Part shown: positions 46,731-55,900 of the stretch, piece after piece
Numbering within the stretch: the first letter of the stretch is position 1
Layout: every line of letters begins with the position of its first letter
Source: Lysobacteraceae bacterium
Lineage (GTDB): Bacteria; Pseudomonadota; Gammaproteobacteria; Xanthomonadales; Xanthomonadaceae
Reading direction: 5' to 3'
NCBI GenBank assembly: GCA_016789405.1
Contig: JAEUPQ010000026.1
Coordinates: 372,001-436,000 of the forward strand
Length of the DNA: 64,000 bases
Translations under genes and position numbers: made by a program
Notes under the pieces: generated by a model
Seen by the model: the letters and a program-made list of their open reading frames with translations, nothing else
Databases searched by the model: none
Told to the model about the DNA's origin: nothing

Positions 46731-46875
46731 TGATGGCATCGGCCGCGATCATCCCCGTGCGGAATCCGAGTGAGTGATCCTCTTCGGTGCCGTATCCCGC
46801 TATGGAAAGGAAGCGGTCACTGCGAACCGCTTCCCGGCGCGACGCGCCACCCATCCAGACGCAACGGAGATGCAC

Positions 46876-47361
46876 ATGAACCCCCGTTCCACCATTGTCA
46901 GGCTCGGCCTGCTGCTCACCATGTCGATCGCGACCGCGACTGCAGTTGCGGCCCCTCCGAATTTTCACGATCGGGTCCACTTGTGCAACCTCAGGTTGAA
47001 TGCATTGGTCAAGATCACTTTTGGGCAGACCGGCACCACCGCAACCGTAGGGGTGGAATCCCAGCCGGTCAAATACAACCCCTATTACCAGAGCAGCCCC
47101 TTTCAGTCCTACATCATGCGCGCGACGGCATCGATAAAAAAGGATTCCGCTTCACCATGGTCCGCCATCGTCGATAGTCAGGAGGGTATCGTTGGAATGT
47201 CGACCGGAACGCCTGTCTATGCAGGCAATAGCGTATTCAAGGACGGAACCTGCGAGATCAAGGGCAGTGTGTACATCTTCACCTCATGTCCGCCCGAAAG
47301 CGGAAGGAGTTTCGATGTCGCCCTGATTGAGCGCAACTGGGTCGGCTGCGGGGTCTATTGA
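46876..47361 (+). CDS. Small exported protein of unknown function
   Basis: 161 residues. The ATG at 46876 has GGAG seven bases upstream and starts a Sec signal peptide (MNPRSTIVRLGLLLTMSIATATAVAA). The mature part has five cysteines (HLCNLR, DGTCEIKG, TSCPPES, WVGCG), several Thr/Ser-rich strands and no membrane segment. No family recognised. It lies between module copy 2 and the MITE-like element of copy 3, so it is one of the orphan genes of the array. Confidence 0.68.
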   Translation: MNPRSTIVRLGLLLTMSIATATAVAAPPNFHDRVHLCNLRLNALVKITFGQTGTTATVGVESQPVKYNPYYQSSPFQSYIMRATASIKKDSASPWSAIVDSQEGIVGMSTGTPVYAGNSVFKDGTCEIKGSVYIFTSCPPESGRSFDVALIERNWVGCGVY

Positions 47362-47390
47362 AGGCTGCAGGGTGGGTTCCGCAAACGCAG

Positions 47391-47500
47391 TAGGGTGGGC
47401 ATTCTGCCCACCGCTCCTGTGATGAAGTGACTCGAGAGGCGCGCTTCGATCTTTACGCACAGCCGCTTCACCATCGCAATGGTGGGCAGAATGCCCACCA
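47391..47500 (+). repeat. MITE-like hairpin element, copy 3
   Basis: About 110 bp from TAGGGTGGGCATTCTGCCCA (47391) to GGTGGGCAGAATGCCCACCA (47481-47500). The right end lacks the final CTA. It is joined to module copy 3 by a 30-bp spacer homologous to that of copy 2. Confidence 0.82.
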
Positions 47501-47530
47501 TGCGCGATGGCGCGGACACGATATTGAGAG

Positions 47531-47910
47531 GTGCCCACCGTTGTCGTCCCATCCTCGCACCGTGCTCGGCGCGTCAAGGTCGAGGCGAGTTGCTGGCGCA
47601 AACCTTGACGCGCCTGCGCGCGATGCGCCTCTGAATCGCCAACGGCGGCCACAGTGGCTGCCGGGCGAAACGGAGTTCCGTCATGTCCAAGCCCAAGCCG
47701 CAGTTCCAGCCGTCCAACGTCCTGCTGGTTGAAGTCCCGCCCCAGTTCATCGCCCTGTGCGAAGCCAGCGGGGCCAGCCCGCAAGCCGCGCTGCGCGGCA
47801 TGGCCGCCATGCTCTGCGGCCTGCAGTACGATGCCGACAACCGCCTGGTGCCTCTCGACGGCCCCGCCGCGTAAGCTTCATCCGGGCGCGGGCGGTGTCT
47901 GCGCCCGGGT
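47531..47910 (+). repeat. Hairpin/63-codon module, copy 3
   Basis: Same architecture as copies 1 and 2, with one extra base in the loop of the first inverted repeat (GGCGAGTTGCTGGCGCAAACC). It holds the 63-codon gene at 47683-47874 and a closing hairpin (arms about 47882-47891 and 47899-47908). The 3' flank GTAAGCTTCA is shared with copy 1. Confidence 0.85.
47683..47874 (+). CDS. 63-residue module protein, copy 3
   Basis: 63 residues; the consensus form of the three copies (MSKPKPQFQPSNVLLVEVPP, then FIALCEASGASPQAALRGMA and so on to LVPLDGPAA). Compared with copies 1 and 2 it has six or seven synonymous changes and only two amino-acid changes each. The CGGAGTTCCGTC leader is conserved. Function unknown. 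Confidence 0.8.
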   Translation: MSKPKPQFQPSNVLLVEVPPQFIALCEASGASPQAALRGMAAMLCGLQYDADNRLVPLDGPAA

Positions 47911-47945
47911 TGTCCTATCAGGTGTGAAAGATTGGATCAGAGTTG

Positions 47946-48365
47946 ATGACGCACTCGAACGACCTCGAACCATGTCGCTATTTGCCGCTTCCGAGCGACA
48001 GGCTCATCTCCGTCGGTTGGCTGTCGCGTGGTTGCGAGTTCGCGAAAGGGGAGGTGAGTCCTGCATTCTTCGAGAAGCTCACTCATCTCTGCCGCGAGCC
48101 TTGGCAACCCGTTGTCTCTGCCGGCTTCCATGAATGCGATCTCTGCCAGTTCGAAGGACCGCGTTTCAATGCAAATCTGTTCGTGCCATTCGATGGGCTC
48201 ATCTATGTTGCGCCAGTCGCGATCGCTCACTACATCGCATCGCATTGGTACAAGCCACCCGATGTATTTGTTCGTGCAGTCGATGCATGCCCGTCAATGA
48301 ACAGCATGGATTACAAGAAAGCCATTCTCGCGAATGGCGGTCGCGAGCTTGTCCGATGCGCGTAG
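47946..48365 (+). CDS. Protein of an uncharacterised family, CxLC motif
   Basis: 139 residues starting at the ATG at 47946 (a TTG one codon earlier is also in frame). The layout Y-LPLPSDRLISVGWL, FFEKLTHLC, GFHECDLCQFEG, NLFVPFDGLIYVAP, IAHYIASHWYKPPDVFVRAV and CPSMNSMDY is one I associate with a widespread but uncharacterised family often found as single accessory genes. The CDLC pair may bind metal. No signal peptide. It directly follows module copy 3 and may be an orphan immunity-type gene, but no toxin is adjacent. Confidence 0.7.
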   Translation: MTHSNDLEPCRYLPLPSDRLISVGWLSRGCEFAKGEVSPAFFEKLTHLCREPWQPVVSAGFHECDLCQFEGPRFNANLFVPFDGLIYVAPVAIAHYIASHWYKPPDVFVRAVDACPSMNSMDYKKAILANGGRELVRCA

Positions 48366-48379
48366 ACCAGACCGAACGG

Positions 48380-48459
48380 GCCAGTCTGCAATCCGCCCTG
48401 CGCGGCATGGCCGCCATGCCCTCAGGCCTGCGGTACGATGCGCACAGTCGCCCGCTGCG
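48380..48459 (+). pseudogene. Remnant of the 63-codon module gene
   Basis: About 80 bp encode ASLQSALRGMAAMPSGLRYD, which aligns with ASPQAALRGMAAMLCGLQYD of the intact copies, and the DNA shares long runs such as GCCCTGCGCGGCATGGCCGC. The 5' half of the gene and the first hairpin are missing. It marks an older, decayed copy of the module. Confidence 0.75.
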
Positions 48460-48541
48460 GTCGAGTCACGTTGCGAGATGTTCGCTCGAACATGGTCAGC
48501 GCCTTGGTCCGTGCTTGCCATCCACCTACTGCCAGGTTGTC

Positions 48542-49024
48542 ATGAGTGTTGCCATCTCCGACGCAGCGATCCGGATCATCGCGGATGCCATCTATCTCGA
48601 GAGTCCATCGACGGTCATCGAGGCATATTCCGCATTCGGCCAGGAGGCGCGGACATTCGCGTCGTCGCAGGAACTGTGCGCGTATGCGAACCTTCAACGG
48701 AATTCTCGTGACCCGAGTGTTCACCTCGCCGTGCATTACCCCGACATGGCGGGTCGCGTCGTGAACACGCGTGTGGCGCTGGATCCTGCCAGGTGCGCAG
48801 GGCACACGTATCGATACCGTGCCGACGGCTGGGGATTGATACAGGTTTGCCTGCAACTGGGTTCCGGATCGCAGCGGTCCTCCGTTTCAGCCAACTCCGA
48901 AAAGCGGGCAAACGCATGGGCGGCAACCATTCCGGACCTCGATTCGCCGGCCGTCTGGGACTGGCCCGCTGTTGCTCGTCATCTGCGCAGGCTGCGTCGC
49001 GCGCTCAAGCAGGCGATTCCGTGA
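48542..49024 (+). CDS. Orphan protein of unknown function
   Basis: 160 residues from the ATG at 48542. The N-terminal half is helical (DAAIRIIADAIYLESPSTVIEAYSAFG), the middle beta-rich with YRYRADGWGLIQVCLQL, and the C terminus basic (WPAVARHLRRLRRALKQ). No signal peptide, no membrane segment, no recognised family. The mid-protein pattern (RADGWGLIQVCL followed by S and N residues) is seen in some uncharacterised immunity-like proteins, but the resemblance is weak. It follows the module remnant and precedes the DUF3885-like gene by 31 bp. Confidence 0.62.
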   Translation: MSVAISDAAIRIIADAIYLESPSTVIEAYSAFGQEARTFASSQELCAYANLQRNSRDPSVHLAVHYPDMAGRVVNTRVALDPARCAGHTYRYRADGWGLIQVCLQLGSGSQRSSVSANSEKRANAWAATIPDLDSPAVWDWPAVARHLRRLRRALKQAIP

Positions 49025-49055
49025 CAAACGGATCGCACCGTCAAGGCTGAAGGCA

Positions 49056-49664
49056 ATGACACTCCGCCATGCCATCGAAACGACGTTTTTCGGACGTGCC
49101 TTCTGCCGTCCGCTGTTCTACGCCTATCCGGACGGACTCAGGTTCGAATTGTCGGAAGGCGAGACGGCCATCGGTCTCTTCCTGTCGGCGCACCGCAAGG
49201 CGTCCGAGATCTGCGCGGATATCTTCGACAGACAAGAGAAGCTGACGGTGTGCCTGCATGGCTACCACTTCGACGAAACCCGGTTTTCCTATCGACAGAA
49301 GCTGCGATCCCTTTCGGCCGCCGGCATCGACATTCCTGCCTTGCGGGAGATATGGCAAACGGAGGTGGATGAGGAGGGAGTGTCCTCCGTCTTTCTGGCA
49401 TTCGAGGCTCCGGTGGATCGGTTGCCGAATCTGCTGTGGTGTGCGCTAGCCTCGGACTTCGGATCGATCAAGCCGAATCCGGGCTGCAGTTGGTATCTCT
49501 TCAATCTGGAGAAGGGGTTGCTCGTGCATCCCTACGATGACCGAGGCATGGATGTGGTCGGCCCGAACCGGGATCTGCTCGCCATGCTGTACCGCAAGCA
49601 CGGCACCTACCTTCTCGACTACGACAGGCCTGCCATGCGGCGGTCCTTCGAAGACGAGGCATGA
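49056..49664 (+). CDS. DUF3885-like protein
   Basis: 202 residues. The C-terminal part, GCSWYLFNLEKGLLVHPYDDRGMDVVG then LLAMLYRKHGTYLLDYDRPAMRRSF, matches the DUF3885 pattern (YDDRGMD followed by LY..Y..WLLDYDR). The N-terminal half (FFGRAFCRPLFYAYPDGLRFEL) is typical of the same proteins. Members occur as single accessory genes in many bacteria and function is unknown; a role as an immunity or antitoxin-like protein has not been shown. The start at 49056 follows AAGGCA, a modest ribosome binding site. Confidence 0.75.
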   Translation: MTLRHAIETTFFGRAFCRPLFYAYPDGLRFELSEGETAIGLFLSAHRKASEICADIFDRQEKLTVCLHGYHFDETRFSYRQKLRSLSAAGIDIPALREIWQTEVDEEGVSSVFLAFEAPVDRLPNLLWCALASDFGSIKPNPGCSWYLFNLEKGLLVHPYDDRGMDVVGPNRDLLAMLYRKHGTYLLDYDRPAMRRSFEDEA

Positions 49665-49760
49665 GGAATGATCGAGCCCTGAATCCATGTGATCGAACGA
49701 TGTGAGCCATGGAGCTCCCGGACCGCGAAATTCGACTGAAACGAACAGGACACCATTGCA

Positions 49761-50315
49761 GTGAATGAACGACTTCCCGAACTCTATATCGCCACCGACG
49801 TCGAGGCCGATGGTCCGATCCCCGGCCCGTACAGCATGCTCTCGATGGGCATGTCGGTCGCGGGCATGCCGGAGCACACGTTCTACACCGAGCTCAAGCC
49901 GATTTCGGACGAGTTCGTGCCGGAAGCCCTTGCGGTGTCCGGGTTGGACCGCGATCGCCTGATCCGTGAGGCGCCGCATCCGAAGGACGCCATGGAGGCT
50001 GCGGCGCGCTGGATCAACGGGCTGCGCAAGATCGGCAGGCCGGTCTTCCTCGCAGCGCCTGCCGTGTGGGATGGCATGTATGTGCACTGGTATTTCATGC
50101 GTTTCCTGGGCAAGAGCCCGTTCGGCAGCACCGGCTCGGGCATCGACCTGCGCAGCTACTGGATGGGCCTGCACGGCACCGAATGGGTCGACACCCACAA
50201 GGGCACGATCAAGCACACCCTGGGCGTGACGGGTGTGCCGCACACGCACCATGCGGGTGACGATGCGCTCGAACTGGCGACCGTCTTCGATGCTGTGCTG
50301 AAGTCGCGCAAGTGA
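49761..50315 (+). CDS. DEDD-family 3'-5' exonuclease
   Basis: 184 residues starting with GTG at 49761. The first exonuclease motif DVEADGP (about residues 13-19; family DxExxG) and the last motif HHAGDDALELA (about 162-172) supply the acidic metal ligands and the histidine of the DEDDh group; the middle aspartate is likely in PAVWDGMYVHWYF. Size and sequence recall small 3'-5' exoribonucleases of the Rv2179c/polyadenylation-type group. It should trim RNA or DNA 3' ends in the cytoplasm. No operon partner is evident. Confidence 0.78.
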   Translation: MNERLPELYIATDVEADGPIPGPYSMLSMGMSVAGMPEHTFYTELKPISDEFVPEALAVSGLDRDRLIREAPHPKDAMEAAARWINGLRKIGRPVFLAAPAVWDGMYVHWYFMRFLGKSPFGSTGSGIDLRSYWMGLHGTEWVDTHKGTIKHTLGVTGVPHTHHAGDDALELATVFDAVLKSRK

Positions 50316-50409
50316 GACAACAAGTACGCGGGTCGGGGCCGTGATCCAAGCGGCGCCAGCCATCAATGTTGCGCCGACAATACTTCAGATGAGGACAGGA
50401 GGAAGTGCA

Positions 50410-51003
50410 ATGAAGGACGACGGTGGGAAGGACGTTGATGCGATCGGCTCGGAGCTCCGGCAACCTGACGTCATGGTGGTTCCCGGGCTGGAAGCGCTGG
50501 CCGGTCCGCTGATCGTGAAATTTGGTCCCATCGCGGGACGCGAAATCTACAGGCTGATCTCCGAGGATCAGGCGCTCTCGATTCGCGTGGAAGAAAGCTG
50601 GAAGGATGGTGATGACTTCCATGCGGTGCTCAGGTTGATCAATCTGACGACGCATGGCGTCTATGTCGAGAAGATTTCATGTCGTTCGCAGCAGGTCGAT
50701 GTGTTCTGTTCCAGATCAGGTCATATGTTTGGCAAGACCATGGATTGGACCGGAAAGGCAGGGGAAGCTGTCGAGTGGATTCCACTTAGCGATTTCGCGC
50801 CAACAGGTGTCGAGATATTCTCGGATAGTGGGCTGATGCTTGCCTTGAAGATCCGTGGTGCAGAATACAAACCGGAGAACAGGAATCCACTCTGGCAAAG
50901 CATCAACTCGCTGAAGTTCGATGTCGTGCTGTCCAGGCTTGATCTGGCGAAGCAGCAGGAAAGAGTTGTCGAGGTCATGCTGCGCCGCTCGGGCCGAAAG
51001 TGA
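50410..51003 (+). CDS. Orphan protein of unknown function
   Basis: 197 residues from the ATG at 50410, set by AGGAGG at 50397-50402. It begins with an acidic segment (MKDDGGKDVDAIGSE) and continues as a beta-rich protein (VEESWKDGDDFHAVLRLINLTTHGVYVEKISC, WIPLSDFAPTGVEIFSDSG, LMLALKIRG). No signal peptide or membrane helix. I recognise no family. Base composition is slightly poorer in G and C than the housekeeping genes, fitting the accessory island. Confidence 0.62.
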   Translation: MKDDGGKDVDAIGSELRQPDVMVVPGLEALAGPLIVKFGPIAGREIYRLISEDQALSIRVEESWKDGDDFHAVLRLINLTTHGVYVEKISCRSQQVDVFCSRSGHMFGKTMDWTGKAGEAVEWIPLSDFAPTGVEIFSDSGLMLALKIRGAEYKPENRNPLWQSINSLKFDVVLSRLDLAKQQERVVEVMLRRSGRK

Positions 51004-51394
51004 GGCGCGATTCGAATGCCTGATGGGTCGATCACATGCGGTGATGCGGCAGCGAATCGAGGGAAAATGCCGGGATCGGCGGTTGATGTCCCCATTTCTG
51101 TGGGTGCGTGCGTCACCGAATTGACGATCCATGCATTCGGTGCGAACGCGATAGAAAGATTCAATGCAAAAAGTTGACACCCGTTGCGACGGATGAAAAT
51201 GCCGACCGAATACCATGCGCGGGCCACATGGCGCGACCCGGTTGGCTCGAACGCTGTTCGATTCTGCGCAAGGACTCGATTGGACAGACGGCCTGCCCGG
51301 TGGTGACAGGTGGTTTCGCCGCAGCGCGCTTGCGCCTTGGACGGCGAACATCACACCGAATGTTCATTTCCGAACCTACAAGGAGTCGTAGATC
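51004..51394. other. Intergenic region upstream of the serine protease gene
   Basis: About 390 bp. A TTGACA hexamer at 51174-51179 with an A-rich stretch GAAAAT 16 bases later could be a promoter, but the spacing is short. Nothing else was recognised. Confidence 0.3.
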
Positions 51395-52537
51395 ATGAAC
51401 ACGTTACGCCTGCACCAATGGCCGCATGGCCGCCGTTTCCTGGGTGCGCTGGTTCTGGCCTGTTTGTTCGCTCCGCTCGGCGCGACCGCGCAGAGTGCAG
51501 AGGTGAAGCATGTCGATGCGCCCGCGAGCGAGGGGCCGGATCCGTTCGAGAAGCCCGAGCAGCGCGAGCAGGTGGCGCCGTTGCGCTGGGTCGAAGACGA
51601 TGCCGGCGGTACGGTCAAGGGCGCCAGCGCAAGACTTGTCGACAGGAAGGCGGTGCCCGGCCTGGCGTCGGGCGGTGCCGCTGGCGCGAATGCCAAGGCG
51701 CGAGCGAAAGCCGCATTTCCCGCTGCATGGTCCGAGCTCGAGGCGATGGACCGGATGATCGAGAACGGCGAGGTCAACGTCGATGCGCTGGCAGACAATC
51801 GGCAGCGCAACACCCGTCAGTTCACGACGCTGGGCACCGCCGGCGTGTTCACGCGCTACTCCGGCAACGTCAACACCCAGATGTGGCAGTTCGCGCCCTG
51901 GAACAAGATCGGCAAGCTCTATTTCGTCACGCCGAGCGGTGCGAGCAGCTACTGCACCGCCAATGTCATCAGCCAGCGCAACATCATCGTCACGGCCGCG
52001 CACTGCCTGTACACGCGCGGCCAGGGCTGGCATCGCAATTTCCGTTTCGTGCCTGCCGATCGCTTCGGCGTGGCGCCGTATGGCGTGTATGGCTGGCAGT
52101 CGGCCGGTGTCATGACCAACTGGATCAACGTCGGTGGGCGGCGCTGGGACGTCGGCATGATCCGGTTGAGCAACAACCTGAGCACGGGCATCCCGGTCAC
52201 CAGCTACGTGGGCTGGCTGGGCCGTGCTTGGGACCAGCCTTACATCATGAACCTGCACTCGGTCGGCTATGCCAGCAACCTGAGCACCCAGTACACCCAC
52301 ATCTGTACGGCTGAAAGCTTCAACGGCGGGCTGGATGTGCTGGCCAAGGGCTGCGACATGACCTACGGCAGCAGCGGCGGCGGCTGGTTGCTGCGCTATC
52401 ACCCGTACTCGAACTCGCTGAACATCGTCACCGGCGTGACGAGTGGCCCTTACCCCGGTGGATTCGGCACGACCTTCGTGGGGCCGCGCTTCAGTTCGGC
52501 CAATTTCGTTCCGCTCTGCAGCTTCTACGGCTGCTGA
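51395..52537 (+). CDS. Secreted trypsin-like serine protease
   Basis: 380 residues. AAGGAG nine bases upstream supports the ATG at 51395. A Sec signal peptide (RRFLGALVLACLFAPLGATAQ) is followed by an Ala/Glu-rich propeptide (about 34-150) and a chymotrypsin-fold domain. The triad is H203 in TAAHC, D252 in RRWDVGMIRL and S327 in YGSSGGGW; the usual Asp before the catalytic Ser (GDSGG) is Ser here, as in some glutamyl-endopeptidase-type enzymes. It would be secreted and activated by removal of the propeptide. It ends the accessory island or lies at its edge. Confidence 0.85.
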   Translation: MNTLRLHQWPHGRRFLGALVLACLFAPLGATAQSAEVKHVDAPASEGPDPFEKPEQREQVAPLRWVEDDAGGTVKGASARLVDRKAVPGLASGGAAGANAKARAKAAFPAAWSELEAMDRMIENGEVNVDALADNRQRNTRQFTTLGTAGVFTRYSGNVNTQMWQFAPWNKIGKLYFVTPSGASSYCTANVISQRNIIVTAAHCLYTRGQGWHRNFRFVPADRFGVAPYGVYGWQSAGVMTNWINVGGRRWDVGMIRLSNNLSTGIPVTSYVGWLGRAWDQPYIMNLHSVGYASNLSTQYTHICTAESFNGGLDVLAKGCDMTYGSSGGGWLLRYHPYSNSLNIVTGVTSGPYPGGFGTTFVGPRFSSANFVPLCSFYGC

Positions 52538-52560
52538 TCGCGGTCGTTCGGTCGCCTGCA

Positions 52561-52621
52561 GTGATTGCAGGAGGTAATAGCGGAGGTGATTGCGGAGGTG
52601 ACTCCGAAGGTCATTCCGATG
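52561..52621. repeat. Degenerate 12-bp tandem repeat
   Basis: Five imperfect units of the type GTGATTGCGGAG run from 52561 to 52621 (for example GTAATAGCGGAG, GTGATTGCGGAG, GTGACTCCGAAG). They lie just after the serine protease stop. No coding or regulatory role is evident. Confidence 0.55.
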
Positions 52622-52636
52622 CATCCGCAGACAACG

Positions 52637-52664
52637 CGCAGGGCGGGTTCATGCCCGCCCTGCG
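52637..52664 (+). terminator. Stem-loop after the serine protease gene
   Basis: A perfect 11-bp stem (52637-52647 with 52654-52664) with a 6-nt loop, 100 bp beyond the protease stop; no T-run. Confidence 0.5.
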
Positions 52665-52763
52665 TCCGCCGGCATTCATGGCCTGTGTCGTGTCTGCGTG
52701 CATGCAGCTCGAACCTGGATGCTGAACGGCAGTGGCAAAGCGTTGCTTCTTCATCATCCGGGG

Positions 52764-52870
52764 CGCCATCGTCGTGCCCGTGGCGTACCGCGCTTGGCGC
52801 ATCAAGGTCGAGGTGGTCTGCCGGCGCGAACCACCCTGCGCCTGCGTGATCGCAGGACTTGCGACGAAGG
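52764..52870 (+). repeat. Decayed fragment of the module, 5' part
   Basis: The stretch CGCCATCGTCGTGCCCGTGG, CGCATCAAGGTCGAGGTGGT and GCGCGAACC follows, in order and spacing, the first 100 bp of the module (CCACCGTTGTCGTCCCATC, CGCGTCAAGGTCGAGGCGAG, GCGCAAACC). The 63-codon gene is absent. This suggests that the array once extended to here. Confidence 0.6.
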
Positions 52871-52977
52871 CGCCTGATCCTGTCATCGGCCTGTCCCGGG
52901 GACATTCGATATGATCCGGGGCACCGCGAATGTCCGGCCTTTCGCCGGATTCGCCATGGACGCAACAGGAGCACGAC

Positions 52978-55900
52978 ATGGACGCATTCCACACCCTCGA
53001 CGCGCCGATCTTCGCCAACGCGGCCGCGCATCCCTCGAAGATCGCCGTCATCGACGGTACGACGCACGTCGACTACGCGCAGTTGATCGCGCATGCCTCT
53101 GCGGTGGCGCATGCGCTTGACGCAAGAGGGGTGCTGCCCGGGTCCCTGGTCGGTGTGTGCATGCACCGCAGCTGGACGCTCGTGGCGACACTGCTCGGCG
53201 TGCTGCGCGCCGGCTGCGCCTACGTGCCGCTGGACCCCGCTTATCCCGCCGAGCGCGTGCGCTACATGCTGCAACATTCGCGCGCTGCCGCAGCCTTCGT
53301 CGATGACGACGCCACGGCGGCATTGTGCGCGGGCGTGGGGCAGTGCATCCGCCACGATGCGCTGGGTCAACGCGACGGTTTCTCTGCCGAGAGAGTGCGT
53401 GAGGCATCGGGCGCCGATCTGGCCTATGTCATCTACACCTCCGGCTCGACCGGTCGTCCGAAGGGCGTGGCGGTGGAGCATCGTGCCGTGCTCGGCATGG
53501 TCCGTTCGATGCGCCTTCTGTTCGACGACCAGGAGCTTTCCGGCATGTTTGCCGGCGCGTCGGTCTGCTTCGATACATCGGTCATGGAGCTCTTCGGCAC
53601 GCTCGCGCTCGGCGGCACCGTGGTGCTGGGCAGGAATGCGCTGGACTTGCCGACGCTTCCGGCTGCGGACCGCATCAGGACCTGCGTGATGGTGCCTTCG
53701 TCGATGCAGGCCTTGCTCGCATCGCATGCGCTGCCGGCCGGCATCCGCTGCGTGGTGTTCGGTGGCGAAGCACTCAAGCGTTCGCTGGTCGATCGCATCC
53801 ACGCGCTGGACCCCGCGCCGCGCGTGGTCAACGCCTATGGCCCCACCGAGGACGCGGTGTATTCGACGACCTGCGAAGTGCGCGTCGGCACCGGGCCGGT
53901 TCCCATCGGCACGTCGGTGCGCGGGTCGCGTGCGTGGATCCTCGATGAGGCGATGCGGCCGCTGCCCACGGGCGAGGCGGGCGAGCTGTACCTGGCCGGC
54001 GACAAGCTCGCGCGCGGCTATCTGCATGACGATGCCCTGACCCGCGAGCGCTTCGTCGAGCGCGAACCCGACGAAGCACTGCCGGAAAATCGCCTGTATC
54101 GCACCGGCGACCTGTGCAGGCGCAATGGGGCAGGCGAGATCGAATTCCTGGGCCGCGTCGATCAGCAGGTCAAGGTGCGTGGCTATCGCATCGAACTCGG
54201 CGAGATCGAATCCACGCTGGAGCGCATGCCCGGCGTGGACGCAGCGGCCGCCGCTGCCGTGGAAGGGGGCATCGGCCAGGCGCTGCTGGCCGCGTACGTG
54301 GTGAGCCGCGACGGTTCGGCGACCGAATCTGCGGTCAAGCGCTTCCTGTCGCAGCATCTGCCGCAGTACATGGTGCCGCAGGTGGTGATGCGCCTCGATG
54401 ACCTGCCGCGCCTGCCGAACGACAAGCTCGATCGCGCGCGCCTGCCCGGACTCGACGCACAGCGCGCGGTGAGCGAGGACAGCGCGGCGGATGCCACGGG
54501 CGCGTGCGCGCTCGACAGCGGCGCGCACGATGCCTTGCTTGCGCTGGTCCGCGAAGAACTGGCCGGCCTGCTGCATATCGCCGATGCGTCGCGTATCCCG
54601 GCGCAGTCGTCGTTCGGCAGCCTCGGGCTCGATTCGCTGACCACGCTGGAGTTCTGCGGCCGGCTGGGCAAACGCATCGGGCGCAGCATCGCCGCCGAGA
54701 CGCTGGCCGAGCACCGCACGCCGTCCGCGCTGGTCGCAGCCCTGTTGCAGCGCGTTGATTCGCAGTCGCCCGGACGCGACGGTGCCGGAAGCCCCACAAG
54801 ACACGTCGCACACGATTCGCTCGCGGTGCTCCAGGCGCACCTGCAGTCCAGCCATCCCACCTTCCAGGCTGCGAAGGCCCCGGCCTGGTGCGCGACCGAC
54901 AAGGCGCGCTTCGTGCGCGAGGTGATGCGCATGGTGAACGACCAGCGCAGGAACCCGTATGGCAAGGTATTGCGCACGGGCAGTGCGACCCGCGGTACCG
55001 TCGCCGACGCCTACAACGACGAATCGCAGGACGCGATCATCTGGACGACCAATCTCTACCTCGGCCTGAACCGCGACAGCGATGTCATCGCACAGGCACG
55101 CGATGCGCTGGAGCGTTACGGCACCGGCATGGGCACCTCGGCTGCGGCCTCGGGCATGACCGACCAGCACCTGGCCTTCGAGCGCGAGTTCGCCGAACTC
55201 GTCGGCAAGCCCGCCGCCTGCCTGTTTCCCACCGGCTACACCGCCAACGTCGGCGCGGTCGCCGGACTGCTGGGCAGGCACGATGTGGTGGTGATCGACC
55301 AGCTCTGCCACGCGTCCATCGTGGACGGTGCGCGCTTGTGCGGCGCGACCGTGCGCAGCTTCCGCCACAACGATGCCGCCGACCTCGATGCCGTGCTCGC
55401 GTCGGAGTGCTCGCCCTACCGCACCGCGCTGGTGGTGCTCGAAGGCGTCTACAGCATGGGCGAGGGCGCCGCACCGGTGGCGGAGATCGTGCGCACGGCC
55501 AAGCGGCACGGCGCGCTGGTGCTGGTGGACGAGGCGCATTCCTTCGGCTTCTACGGCCCGCGCGGTGCCGGCATCTGCGCCGCGCAGGGCGTGACCGGGC
55601 AGGTCGATTTCATCATGACCACGCTCAGCAAGGCCCTCGGCAGCCTGGGCGGCGTGGTCGCGGCCAGCGAGGCGCATGTCGACCTGCTGAAGTCGTCGGC
55701 GCGGGCCTACATCTTCCAGGCCTCGATCAGCCCGGCGGATACCGCCGCTGCGCTCACGGCCCTGCGCCGCATCGGCAGCGACGACAGCCTGCGCGAGCGG
55801 CTGTGGGACACCACGCGCTACATGCGCCAGCGCTTCGTCGATGCCGGCTACGACCTCGGCACCGGCGATGGCCCCATCGTCACCCCGCATTTCGCCGACA

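Larger units (their letters stand above)
52538..52977. other. Intergenic region before the A-PCP-AOS gene
   Basis: About 440 bp containing a degenerate 12-bp tandem repeat, a terminator-like hairpin and a decayed module fragment (each listed), plus the AGGAG ribosome binding site of the next gene. No supported gene. Confidence 0.5.

Noticed and set aside
44553..47910. Integron cassette array with attC sites
   Set aside because: The repeats are long units with their own gene, the inverted repeat lacks GTTRRRY/RYYYAAC core sites, and no integron integrase is present in the window.
43342..52537. Prophage or integrative element
   Set aside because: No integrase, phage structural gene, tRNA attachment site or conjugation gene is present; the region looks like a variable locus without its own mobility genes.
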